NCBI GenBank assembly: GCA_036939975.1
Contig: JALLPB010000062.1
Coordinates: 1-26,495 of the forward strand
Source: Cyclostephanos tholiformis
Lineage: Eukaryota; Bacillariophyta; Thalassiosirophyceae; Thalassiosirales; Thalassiosiraceae
Reading direction: 5' to 3'
Length of the DNA: 26,495 nt
The notes under the pieces were generated by a model. The model was not told where the DNA came from, did not search any database, and saw nothing but the letters and a program-made list of their open reading frames with translations. Position 1 is the first letter of the stretch. Each line of letters starts with the position of its first letter. The position numbers were made by a program, and so were the translations under genes. This document shows positions 7,473 to 17,110 of this stretch, piece after piece.

Positions 7473-10400
7473 CCGTTATCGAAGTCTTCGAAAAAATATT
7501 CGGACGACGATGGCAAGTCGTGGTCATCGTCGTCTTCCTCTGTGGGTAAGGGCGGCGGGGGATTGTTCTCGGCGATATCCAAGACCTCCTCCGCTCCGCT
7601 CCTCGACTACGGCAATACGAAGAGGGTCGGTAATATCCTACTATCAGAACTCTTCCCCCACCTCTACTCCTCGTCTAATGTCGAGACGGGGGAGGGAGGG
7701 GATGGGGATGTAACTGTCACGCACACGAGGCGTCGTAGGAAGGATCCCGCCATGATGTACGATCGGGATCACTTCGAGGCATACGAGCAGGCGATGAATG
7801 CCGTATTCGAGGAGGCGGGTACGATCAAGGCCTTGTCGAAATTCGAGGCCAAGGATGGCGGCACCAACAAGGAGATCGTTCGCATCGTCAGGGGATGGCT
7901 GTTGAACGATCATCGAATTATAGACGCCGAGTCGGTACGCGCGTTTTGGAACAACGTCGAGGAGGCGTGGACGGACGAGAAGTGGATGACGGGGATAGCG
8001 ACGACAACGTCGTCGGTCGACGGCGGCGCTGGTGGTGGAAGGGGAGGCGGAGGCGGAGGCGGAGGGAGGGGATGCGTCGTCGTCGACCACGAATCGAAGT
8101 TCGCATCGGAATTGAGGGCCCAGCGGGAGGCATTCCTCTCGAGGCTGATCACGTCGTGCTTACCGCTCGATGGGGTTGGTGTTGGTGGGCGTGACGACGT
8201 TGACGGAGTCGGAGATGGAGACGGCGATCGCGCCCCAGACTCTATGCGTGGGCGATTGCCGGCTGGGGAATCCGTCGTCGTCGTGGCGGAGGAAGGAGCG
8301 ACGGTGGATCCGGGCCGATTTTACGATGTAACGCAACACCTCGTGGGATCGCTGGCGAGATACTGCGCGAGGCGTGCGAGGTCCTCTCCCATGGTCGTGG
8401 CATGGGCGAAGATCAAGGAGAGCGGAATATTGCTACCGAAGGACACCATGGCCACCCTCCTGTACGTATGCGGCACGATGGGTATGGCCGATTCGATCGG
8501 CATGAGCAGCGGCATCGGTGTGTATTCCTCCTCCTCCGATGAGAGCAATGGCGGGGGGAGGACGATCAACGGCGGGGAGGAGGAGAGATTCCTCGTTCCA
8601 GAGGAAGTGGCAACTTATCACGATCTATCGTCTAAGCCGACGGAGGCGAGCATAAGCTTGCGCATCAAGTCGCTGGCATCGAAGGGTGACGCGAGGAGTG
8701 CCGAGAGCTTGCTTGAGGCCTTCAAAGTGAGTAATGTTGCGCAGTAGTCGTTCGATCGGCGAAACCTTGGTAGGGAGCGTAAATCTTACCATTTTTTCAT
8801 GTGCCAATCAAAACGTAGAAATCGATCGATGCCGACGATAGCTCGGTAGGAGAGCTGATAAGACTTCGAACTTACCTTCCTATACTGAAGAAGTATTGCG
8901 AAACTGGTGAACTTGGTTCGGCGCTTTCGTTGTTCAAGCGTATGCAGACGACACCCGGTGTCATACTGGAACCAGAGACCTATGTCCTGCTCCTGGCATC
9001 GATTGCGGAGCATGGATATTTTTGGTAAGAAGTTATGCAACAAAACCATCTACTTTTGCTGTTTGTTGCTGTCGCATATGCACCTTAGTTTGTTGGCTTT
9101 CTTCGTTATCTGCATCAATCAACTCGTTGAAACGTCACTATCATTAATATTAACTAATACTACAACTACAATTCCAGTCACGACTCGCCGCCAATCGAGG
9201 GATCAAAAGATCTAGGCTACATCCACTCTCATGGGCCCGGATTGTTTGATGAGCTTGCTAATGAAATGGCTGCCGACGCGCTAGAGATTTCATCGTCATC
9301 CGCTCGACGGCTTTACAATTCTTTGGCTGTAGGTTTTCAAAGTGACAAAAAGTACAATTTGGAACATGAAGAAAATTATGTGGTCTCGACTCTTAAAGAA
9401 GCTCACCCATTGATGTCCATGTCACTCACGGGGCAACCCGCGCATAGCAATGAGTTGGTTGCCAGCAGGGTTTCTCTCGACCGATCCACCGGTATTTGTC
9501 CGGTGACAAATGCTCAGCAACGCCTCATCGTTTTGGAGCCGAATCAACGAACTCAGTTGCACGATGATTTGTTAAACTTATCAACGGAGCAATTTGCAAA
9601 ATTTGCGGGAAGGAGATCAGACGATTCGCCATTTAGGGCGAGAGAGCAACTGCAGGTATTCTCTGATTGGCTCGACCAACGACAGGGCGAACCATTCACC
9701 GCAATTGTCGATGGCGCCAACGTTGGATATTACATGCAAAGTTTCGACAGAGGCAGATTCAACTATTACCAGATTAAGTTTATGGTTGACACGCTGGAAA
9801 AAAGAGGTGAAAATCCATTGGTTGTCATTCCAAACGTGAGTCCACCAAGTTCTTGTTTTCTCGGTTTGTACCCTCGACACATGTTTCTCCCAGAGGATTA
9901 AAACGTGCCGCCCGTTATTCGCCCCATGGTCTCGATGTTGATTCCTGCAATTGCTATTGCTGGCGGCAAGTGCAGAAATACGTCCAGCAAAAGTTCTATT
10001 CAACGAAGGGCGAGTATCAGAAGTTGGATCAGGCCGAGATAGAAATTATGCAACTCCTCGTAGATAGTGGCAAGCTCTATAAAGGTGATCCTTTTTTTAA
10101 TCACGTCAATCGTGATTCAACCAATTGGTTCCTTTCTAACTCTTTAACTCTTTTCCCGTAAAGTTCCCCCGCGATGTCTAGATGATTATTACTGGATGCT
10201 AGCGAGCGTATCGGACCAAAATGCATCTAGCGGTCAACGGGATATGTCGGTTCCAAGCGATGATCCCGATGGTCGTTTCCCGGGTGCGCGTCCGATGCTA
10301 ATCACCAATGATCACATGAGAGATCATAGATTGGAGTTGCTTGAGCCAAGGCTGTTTCGGCGATGGTACGGATGTCATATTGTGAATTACAACTTCACTG

Positions 10401-10600
10401 CCTTCGTATATGGGGAGAGCGTGTCGGGGAACGATATAGGGTTTTCCCAGGCTGACTTTTTCAGCAGGGAAATCCAAGGGAATCCGTGTCCTGCCAATCA
10501 CCCGGAAGGTTGGGGAGGGTATGCTTGGCATTTCCCTGTCACTGATTGGGAGTTAGACGAGAGGTTTGTAATCAGGATACCTGCAAAGGTAGCGAGCTAA
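6780..10600 (+). CDS. PRORP: Protein-only RNase P (PRORP): PPR plus NYN/PIN-like nuclease, five exons
   Basis: Spliced model: 6780-8726, 8819-9024, 9178-9835, 9976-10084, 10164-10600 (1118 residues, frame intact). PRORP enzymes remove the 5' leader of precursor tRNAs without an RNA subunit. PPR helices begin near residue 530 in exon 1 and continue through exon 2 (LRTYLPILKKYCETGELGSA, then a LEPETYVLLLASIAEHGYF helix). The nuclease domain shows IVDGANVGYY (Asp896), CLDDYYWMLAS (Asp980, Asp981) and TNDHMRDH (Asp1023), the four metal-binding aspartates of the family. WHFPV (His1096) lies near the C-terminus. The first 500 residues are low complexity (poly-Ser, Gly, Pro, Asp) and GC-rich. The very start, rich in Arg, Ser and hydrophobics, could be a mitochondrial or plastid transit peptide. 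The family is usually 500-600 residues, so the N-terminus is expanded. Introns 1-4 are 92, 153, 140 and 79 nt; intron 3's acceptor at 9975 was chosen because it restores PNKYVQQKF. Confidence 0.88.
7440..7482 (+). repeat. Coding CGT/TCG trinucleotide microsatellite (poly-Ser tract of PRORP)
   Basis: A run of TCG triplets, slightly interrupted by CCG, encodes a serine tract in exon 1 of PRORP. Similar shorter CGT or GAC runs occur across 5.4-8.7 kb and 12.2-13.5 kb. Length polymorphism between strains is likely and would be in-frame. Confidence 0.85.
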
Positions 10601-11043
10601 CAAACACTCTAGAGAGAATAGTGTTTTTTATGAATGCTTGCATTGAAAGTAATGACCACTACTAAGTAGGCCAGGTTACACCATAAGACGCCATCAGATG
10701 CCACACGAGGGGGAAACATTGAAATTTGTCACATGACTATCGGGTGAAACGGCGGATGAAATGGGCGTTTTTTGTCTAGTCTGTCGCCGCTCCTTTTGAA
10801 GTGAAAAAACGTTTCAAGCGCATCGCGCGCATTTTGAATTCATTGAGTCCCAGTGGTAGCGCTCACAAGACCACTCTGTCACACCTGGAAATAAATTGTG
10901 TGTCATGATGACAAGACACAAACGAACGTTAATTATACTCCTGGTAAAACCCAAATAAAACGTCTCATGGGACCTATTCAAAATATGGTCGTGATATCCA
11001 TTTGAAGCGACCTCACATCAGAGCTCACAATTTCTTACGCAAA
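10601..11043. other. Intergenic region between PRORP and CAP copy B
   Basis: The first 210 bp (10601-10810) are unique 3' flank of PRORP without an open frame of note. From 10811 the sequence is the duplicated CAP promoter block. It differs from copy A at several scattered sites up to 10918 and is identical from 10919 onward. Confidence 0.6.
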
Positions 11044-11998
11044 ATGCACTTTTTCTTCTCCTCCATTGCCATCTTCTTTGCGCTCGCTTCTGCCGCCATG
11101 CCGGCAGCAGCTGGCACGTCGTCGGAATCAGAGTCGACTCGAGTTCACGCCATGCTTCGCAGCAAGGCCAACGCCAGTCGCTCCGTAGAAGTAGCTCCGT
11201 CGTCATACCACAACGAAATAACGAATCTTACATCCCCATTGATGGACTTGATTTCGTCGGACAACAATGCCGGACTTTCATCCTATCACCAAAACGAGAC
11301 GATGACTCCGACGGGGCAATTGTTGCCAATGGAAGATTTGGCTCGGAGCATGCAAGCGATGACTGACCGTGACAGGCAGTACTTGATCAGCCACAACACA
11401 AGGAGGAAGGTTTGGCACGAGCGGTACAACAGGAGCTACGTCCCTCTCAAGTGGGACAATGCGCTCAAGGCGGAAGCCAAAGTATGGGCGGAGCATTTGC
11501 TGGCGAGTTGCGGCAAGGGCATGTACCATGACCCTAACGCAAAGTACGGCGAATGTGCGACCGCAAATATGGGCACGGGCAGCTTCGCAAAACTGCACAC
11601 CACGGACGAAATCGTCCGTCGTTACGTCGAGAGAGAGGTGAACTGGCAACCACCGCAAAACAGCCATCTTACGCAGGTACTGTGGAGGTCCACAAAGTAC
11701 GTGGGATGCGCAGAGGCATCGATAAGCATGGGAGAAGGCAAAATTTGCCATACACAAGTTTGTCGATACGCTCGTCCGGGTAAGGAGATCCTTTCGCGCT
11801 ACTTTAGCTTCAACGCTTGCAACCCGATAATTGCCAATTGATTTTTGCCCCGTCGCCTCCTTTGATCATAATTTTTCTAGGCAATTGTAACATGGGGAAA
11901 TACAGGAGCGATCAGGCCAATTGGTGGATTGTACCGATGATGATGGATGAAGGCGGATTATGCGGACCTGCATGCCCGCCGAATGGATGTCATTAGAT
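10811..11998 (+). repeat. Direct duplication, copy B
   Basis: Second copy of the CAP gene segment, 6.8 kb downstream of copy A and in the same orientation. Relative to copy A it has a 5-nt shorter promoter spacer near 10895, eight substitutions in the last 110 nt of the coding region, and several substitutions and small indels in the 3' flank (for example TTTGATCATAATTTTT versus the copy A version). The border at 11998 is where similarity stops, although a TCTAGCAT string shortly after both ends hints that homology may have extended further before an indel. Confidence 0.93.
11044..11841 (+). CDS. Secreted CAP/SCP-domain protein, copy B
   Basis: A 265-residue paralogue of the product at 4245-5042 with the same signal peptide, Ser/Asn-rich spacer and CAP domain. 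Residues 1-230 are identical to copy A, including the nucleotide sequence. Four replacements lie in the last 35 residues: Gly231Glu, Met234Ile, Ser238Gln and Asn255Ser. Two of them flank or fall within the CAP2-like motif, which here reads CHTQVCRYARPG. Ser to Gln needs all three codon bases changed. The cavity residues H162, E170 and H208 are retained, so both copies should fold. Only its own promoter copy lies upstream, with PRORP ending 440 bp before it. Confidence 0.88.
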   Translation: MHFFFSSIAIFFALASAAMPAAAGTSSESESTRVHAMLRSKANASRSVEVAPSSYHNEITNLTSPLMDLISSDNNAGLSSYHQNETMTPTGQLLPMEDLARSMQAMTDRDRQYLISHNTRRKVWHERYNRSYVPLKWDNALKAEAKVWAEHLLASCGKGMYHDPNAKYGECATANMGTGSFAKLHTTDEIVRRYVEREVNWQPPQNSHLTQVLWRSTKYVGCAEASISMGEGKICHTQVCRYARPGKEILSRYFSFNACNPIIAN

Positions 11999-12171
11999 TT
12001 CCTCAACGGTACTTCTAGCATCTTTTTAGAATGTATCAATATATATATAACGATTTTGATGGTTAGTGTTTCATTATTGTGATACACTCGGACTTGATAT
12101 CTAGCTACCTTCTGTACACATTCATACACGCAAAAGAAAATCCTTTCTGTTGAAATTGATTCATCATCTAC
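11842..12171. other. Convergent intergenic region after CAP copy B
   Basis: 330 bp between the stop codons of CAP copy B (+) and the Cys-rich membrane protein gene (-). The first 157 bp belong to the duplicated segment. The remainder is AT-rich (ATATATATAA near 12040) and presumably holds both 3' UTRs. No gene is seen. Confidence 0.6.
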
Positions 12172-13520
12172 CTACACGATCGCTTTATCCTCGAATATAG
12201 GCGAACATTTCGGACTCTCGTACTCGGAATCAGCACCCTTCGGACCAGTAGAATCGTGATCGGCGTCATCCTCGTCGTCGCTGTCGTCCACCTCCACGAT
12301 CTTGCCGTCCGGGCCTATGATCGACTCTTTCACGCTCCCGTCCAACGTCAGTTTCATCAGGTAGCTGAAGAGCGTGATGTTCAGGATCAGGAGGAGCGCC
12401 CATGTGATCTTCTTCAATCCGAGTAGGCCGAAGATAGTTATGATAAGGATCAGGAGGGCGAAGATCCCGAGGATGTGGGACTGCTGCAACCCCGCGGCCG
12501 TGATGGCCGCCTGCTCGAGGAGGTTATCCTTGTTCGACATCTTTTGGCGCTTTTTGATAATGGCGAGGAGCATCCCAAAGCCTAGAGTTGTATTTTTTTA
12601 TTTTTCGTCCGTGAAGTCATCGCGTTGCGTTCAGGAGAATGCCAAGGCGGTGGGAGGGTCGAAAAGACACGGACGTGAGACGAACCTCATTCGACAATGC
12701 CGTATATCGCGCATGACATCGCGCATCACCAAATGCCGGAATGGTACTACTACTACTACTACTACTACTCACCGAACAAACTAAGGACGGTCAACAGCAC
12801 CTTATCCGCCTCATTCCATCCCCCGTCCATACTCGCGAGATTTCCCAATTTTTGACACTTATCGTTGCACGTCTGCTTGTATTCCCACATGGCGCTACAA
12901 AGCGGGGCGTTCTTCTGCTTGTTCACGTAATACATATCGTCGATGTCGTCGGCGTTCTTGTCGAACCAAACGACGCACGGCATGCACTTGCCGAACGATA
13001 TCGTAAAGTCGACGGCGATGTTCGAATCGTCGTACCCGTCCACCTGCGAGTGCTCGGTGCACAGCGCATCGGAGTATATGTTCACCGCGAGTCCCGTCGG
13101 GTCGTAATCGCTGCATCCGACCTGGACGTAATAATCCACCCCCCCGATCTGCCTCAGCGTGCAATCGAGGTAGACCGACGAGGCGGGATACTCGTACTCC
13201 TCGCCGGCGTCGGCGGCGTTGTCGGCGGCCTGCTCGAGGTATGCGTTCACGAAGGTCGGCACGCTCGATACGTAGGTCCCCATGGGAGAATCGACGCAGT
13301 GATTCGACGCCTGTTCGTACATCGCGTACACGATCATGTCGTTATCGTTGTAATGAACGCACTTCTTGGGATAGATGGCGTAATTCGTCCAGAGCTCGAT
13401 GTCGTCGTCTGCCCGGACGTAATATGATGCGATCCCGCGACCGCCGGGTTGGCAGAGGAGGGACAGGAGGGAGAGGAAGGTCCTCGTCGTCGTCGACGTG
13501 ATCGTTAGTGATCTCATCAT
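12172..13520 (-). CDS. Secretory-pathway membrane protein with Cys-rich ectodomain and acidic tail, two exons
   Basis: Spliced model on the minus strand: exon 1 13520-12773, intron 12772-12582 (191 nt, GTGAGT...CTCTAG), exon 2 12581-12172; 385 residues with the frame kept (phase 1). The join creates LSLFGFGMLLAIIKKRQKM, completing a membrane helix at about 241-258 that neither exon holds alone. Two further hydrophobic helices lie at about 286-305 and 309-327. The N-terminus looks like a signal peptide (FLSLLSLLCQP). The ectodomain (about 35-238) has ten or so cysteines, including KCMPCVVW and TCNDKCQKL, and motifs DSPMGTY, VPTFVNAYL and YDDSNI. The C-terminal tail is acidic (DDSDDEDDADHD). 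I do not know its function. The pattern resembles an uncharacterised family I associate with diatoms, which I could not verify. Alternative start at the second Met. GC-rich like the protease gene. Confidence 0.78.
12745..12770 (-). repeat. (TAG)n microsatellite immediately after a splice donor
   Basis: On the minus strand the donor GTGAGT runs directly into about eight TAG/AGT triplets. These triplets form in-frame stops if the intron is retained. Repeat length changes here would alter donor context but not the coding exons. Confidence 0.85.
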
Positions 13521-14520
13521 AATATATTTGAATTTATATCTAATGTATATATATATATATACTTCGTGAAGCGATGGGAATTCTACTACTTGGAATTGTC
13601 AAAGAGGATGACGAGAAGGACGAGAACGGAAAAAAAAATGAAACGATGAGGTATACGAAACTTTGCCCGATGCAAAAAGAAGCACAGATGTAGGTAGATA
13701 TGGAAAAGAATTTTCGACGAGCGGCGCGCGATAAAAGTAGGCCGGTGGGATCCGACGGACATTTCTCGAGATGGGGAATAATCACGATGGCGCTGCCCCG
13801 GAGGTACGACGTGACAATGATGGGCGGAAATCTCCCGCCTACCCTTCCCCTCCGCCCCACCTGCGGAGATTCGACCGGTCGGTCGCGTTATCACAGACTA
13901 CTTTCCCCCCGCCGGATTCGTGACCGAGAGAGGATCTATCTAACTTACCCTCCCTCCCTCTCTCTCTCTCTCTCTTTCTTTCTTGTTCGTCTGTCGGCAA
14001 CGCAAATATTGAGATCCGCCCGGAGATGTCAACGATCTCGCTCAGTCCACGGCCATGGTTCCTCGGATGATAGGGTCGTTGTGTTGCGTCCCTTAGTTTT
14101 TTTTGTTTTTTAGATAAAAGGATAAAGAGTCGTTGTGTGTTGCGTTCGTTTTTGTGAGTCTTTTCTTGATGCCAATTCGAGAAATCGCATCTACGAGAAA
14201 AAGGGTTTTTCACCGAGTGGCGGGAGCGTTGCTAAAAAGTGAACGGAAATAGGTAAGTAAAAAATAATAGTATTATTTAAATGAGCGGGAGTCGGTCCCG
14301 TCGCCCGCGGAATGTTCTTTCTCTCTCTCTTTTTTTCTGATGTTCTTCTGTTCACTCCTATCAAGAGAGACACACTGAGGAGCCGATAAAAAAGAAAAAA
14401 GAATATTATTATTTTTTTCATCTTCCCACACCTAACCTGACACGCACTCATCTAACATTTTATTGTCCCCTCCTCACTTCGAGTTCATTTTTTTTTGCCT
14501 ATTTTTTCGACACCATCATC
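13521..14520. promoter_or_regulatory. 1-kb divergent intergenic region
   Basis: Separates the divergent Cys-rich membrane protein (-) and cathepsin Z-like (+) genes, so it should hold both promoters. It contains a TA dinucleotide run at 13546-13561, a pyrimidine tract (CCCT then CT repeats) at 13948-13984, another CT run near 14318-14330, and several T-rich stretches. Open frames here (13700-14113 and its antisense) are low complexity and show no domain. No gene is supported. Confidence 0.5.
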
Positions 14521-16056
14521 ATGAAAATCGTCGTCCTTTCCCTCGCGGCCGTAGTCCTACCCGCCGCCCTGGCGAGGGAGCACATGAACGAGATCAAGAT
14601 CATGGAGGGCCACAAGAAAAGGAGTCACATCGTTTCACCCCTCCCCCACACGTAAGTTTTTGCGTGTTCTATGTGTGGTATCATTCCATCCATGGTTCGG
14701 TTACAAAGTTACTGTCATCGTTTTTCGTTATTGATCCTCTAAAACGTTCAAGTCTTTTCCATTTCATTTTCCCCTCGGACGCCCAGCTACTTGGTCGAGG
14801 ACGACATTCCCGACAATTGGAACTGGGACGACGTCGATGGCAAATCTTACTTGACCAAGCATTTGAATCAACACATTCCTCACTACTGCGGAAGGTGAGT
14901 GCCATCGCGTGAATTTCACATTTTCTCTGCCGTCGGTGCGTCCTTGGCTATGAACCGAGATATTTCGAAATTATCGTGAAGTAACATTCTTATCGTGTCT
15001 AACACAGCTGCTGGGCGCACGGAGCCGTCTCGGCCCTTCAGGACAGGATCAAGATCGCTCGTAAGGGGGAGGGACATGACATCAACCTCAGCATCCAGTA
15101 CATTTTGAATTGCGGGGGGGAAACGGCCGGATCTTGCCATGGCGGCTACCACACTGGGGTGTATGAGCTCATACAACAGACGGGGTTCATTCCGTTCGAT
15201 ACGTGAGTGGTGTGGTCGTTTTCACTTTCGCCCCTCGCGTTATTATTCCTAGCTTCATCGTTCGTTCTCTTGCTCACGTCCTCCTGCGTGTCATTGTAAA
15301 TTGACTCTATTTCTAACAAAACAAAAAATTAATAGATGCCAGCCCTACCTGGCGTGCTCTGCCGAATCCACGGAGGGGTTCTGTCCCCACATTGACACCA
15401 CCTGCAGTGCCGTGAACACCTGCCGCACATGCGGAGGCTTCTCCGATAGTGGCGGCGAGTGCGTCGAACTCGACTACTTCCCCAACGCAACCGTCGCCGA
15501 GTACGGTGAGATTGGAGGTGGAATATTCGATATGTTCGAAGACCCAGCCAAGAGGGCACACAAGATCAAGGCCGAGATCTATGCCAGAGGACCCGTGGCG
15601 ACGACTATTAATGCCGACCCGCTAAGGGATTACGCGGGTGGTATTCTTGACGACGAAACCGCCTCCACCGACACCAATCACATCGTCTCCATAACGGGTT
15701 TTGGAAGGGATCCTGATACTAAACAGGAATACTGGATCATAAGGAACAGCTGGGGCGAATACTGGGGTGAGATGGGATTCGCTAGAATTGCTGCCGGCAA
15801 GAACATGATGGGCATCGAAGATCATGTCGCATGGGTGACCCCCGGTACGTTCACTGTTGAGAACGTGCCCTGCAGCGAGGACGGGGAGTTTTGCGGTGGC
15901 GAAATTCAGAATCACGGGCAGACCCCATCCTTGATGAAGTTTGTGGGCCAAACTTATGTTGATCCCTCCGTAGCTTTCATGGCTGCGAAAGAAGCTAAGT
16001 TCAGCCTCCGCACTAAGCTAGGGGCTGAATACATACTCGAAACCATCCGAGGATGA
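14521..16056 (+). CDS. Cathepsin Z/X-like papain-family cysteine protease, four exons
   Basis: Spliced model: 14521-14651, 14787-14894, 15008-15202, 15336-16056 (384 residues). All four exon joins are phase 2, and the first two introns have GTAAGT/GTGAGT donors. Residues 1-18 are a signal peptide (MKIVVLSLAAVVLPAALA). The short propeptide and the NQHIPHYCGSCWAHG motif, with the HIP insertion just before the catalytic Cys81, identify the cathepsin X/Z branch (peptidase family C1A). This branch normally acts as a carboxypeptidase in lysosomes or vacuoles. The other catalytic residues are His260 (DTNHIVSITGFG) and Asn282 (IIRNSWGEYWGE). The internal CxxC-rich region (NTCRTCGGF) also matches. About 100 residues follow the catalytic Asn, roughly 55 more than in animal cathepsin Z. 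This extra tail includes two cysteines and no known domain. Confidence 0.9.
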
Positions 16057-16127
16057 GTTCCTTGCCGATCTGATTTGGTTTATAGAATAGAAGAAGATCG
16101 ATTATGGGTAGGAGGAGTAGGTATTGC

Positions 16128-16214
16128 AATAAAATTGCCGTTTTACACATGAACAGTTGGCTTCGTTATTGCACTTCATGGAATGTTACCTAAACTTGGA
16201 CCATTCTTAATAAA
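16128..16214 (+). other. Possible polyadenylation signals of the protease gene
   Basis: Two AATAAA hexamers (16128-16133 and 16209-16214) follow the cathepsin Z-like stop codon by 70 and 150 bp. Whether this organism uses AATAAA is unknown, and T-rich sequence follows the second. Confidence 0.3.
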
Positions 16215-16511
16215 GGCTCATAATGTAGAGGCAGTAGTTTTTTTTTGAGTGGTTGTTTCTTTTGTTTAGAGTGTTAAATGTGATATATTTTCCCATCCGT
16301 TTTTTTAGTGTCTCAGGGATAGGTCTGACCTCAAGGATTATGGTAAAATAAATCCATTTTATAATTTGAAAAATTGACCAAGTTATGAGCAGTCAAGTTT
16401 GAGTCATGGACAAGTAACCGCAGAAGGAAATATCAACCCTTTTGCACCTTTGTATCCCCCTGAACTAAATTACACATGTCAGACCAACACAAAGTATTTA
16501 AGTGTTTTTGG

Positions 16512-17110
16512 ACCTTGATATGCTGTGGATGGACATGTGGGTGCACCCTTACACTGATATGCCTATGCAGGTGGGAGTGGATTTTGTGAAATTGGAGGTA
16601 TTTGGCTAAGGCTGAGTCCAAGTGATGTTGTAAAGTCATGATTGAGGCTGCTCCAAAGCCCCATAGACTATATCCCACATCCATGTTATGTATATACAAA
16701 GTGTTGTAGCACCTTGATATGCTGTGGATGGACATATGGGTGCATCTTTACACTGTTATGCCTGTGCATGTGGGAGCCAAATGGAGAAGTAAGGAACGGC
16801 TGAGCCTTTGGTATTGTGGTGTCATGTCATTCTGGTTGAGGCTGTAAATCACCATTAAATGGTTTATTCCACGACATATATGGTAGATGTATAAATTGTT
16901 TGAGCACAGCCAAATGCTCTGGATGAGTGAATAGTGTACAGTTGCAATTTTACATTGCCATATCTGTGCAGGTGCTGTAAGCCACTTCTGAATGCATCTC
17001 AAATCTCACACCCATATTAGACATATATGACATGTTTGAGCACCTTCCAATGCTGTCAATGGACATATGGGCATTCCCTTAGAATGTTACACCTACTGCT
17101 AAGGTGGAAC
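16512..17110 (+). repeat. Degenerate tandem repeat, about 195 bp unit
   Basis: An anchor reading ACCTTGATATGCTGTGGATGGACATATGGG occurs, with decay, at about 16512, 16711, 16906 and 17042. Flanking parts such as GCCTGTGCAGGTGGGAG and GATTGAGGCTG recur at matching offsets. Units 1 and 2 are most similar; unit 3 is strongly diverged; unit 4 follows after a shorter 136-bp spacing. No open frame crosses the repeat. CpG is nearly absent. Confidence 0.7.

Noticed and set aside
9894..9975. Earlier acceptor for PRORP intron 3 (after CTCCCAG at 9893)
   Set aside because: It gives a stop after 15 codons and loses the PNKYVQQKF continuity seen with the acceptor at 9975.
4007..11998. Transposon origin of the CAP duplication
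   Set aside because: No terminal inverted repeats, target-site duplications or transposase are present at either copy.
13700..14213. Overlapping plus and minus frames in the 13.5-14.5 kb gap
   Set aside because: They are driven by the CT/GA tract and show no domain or splice support.
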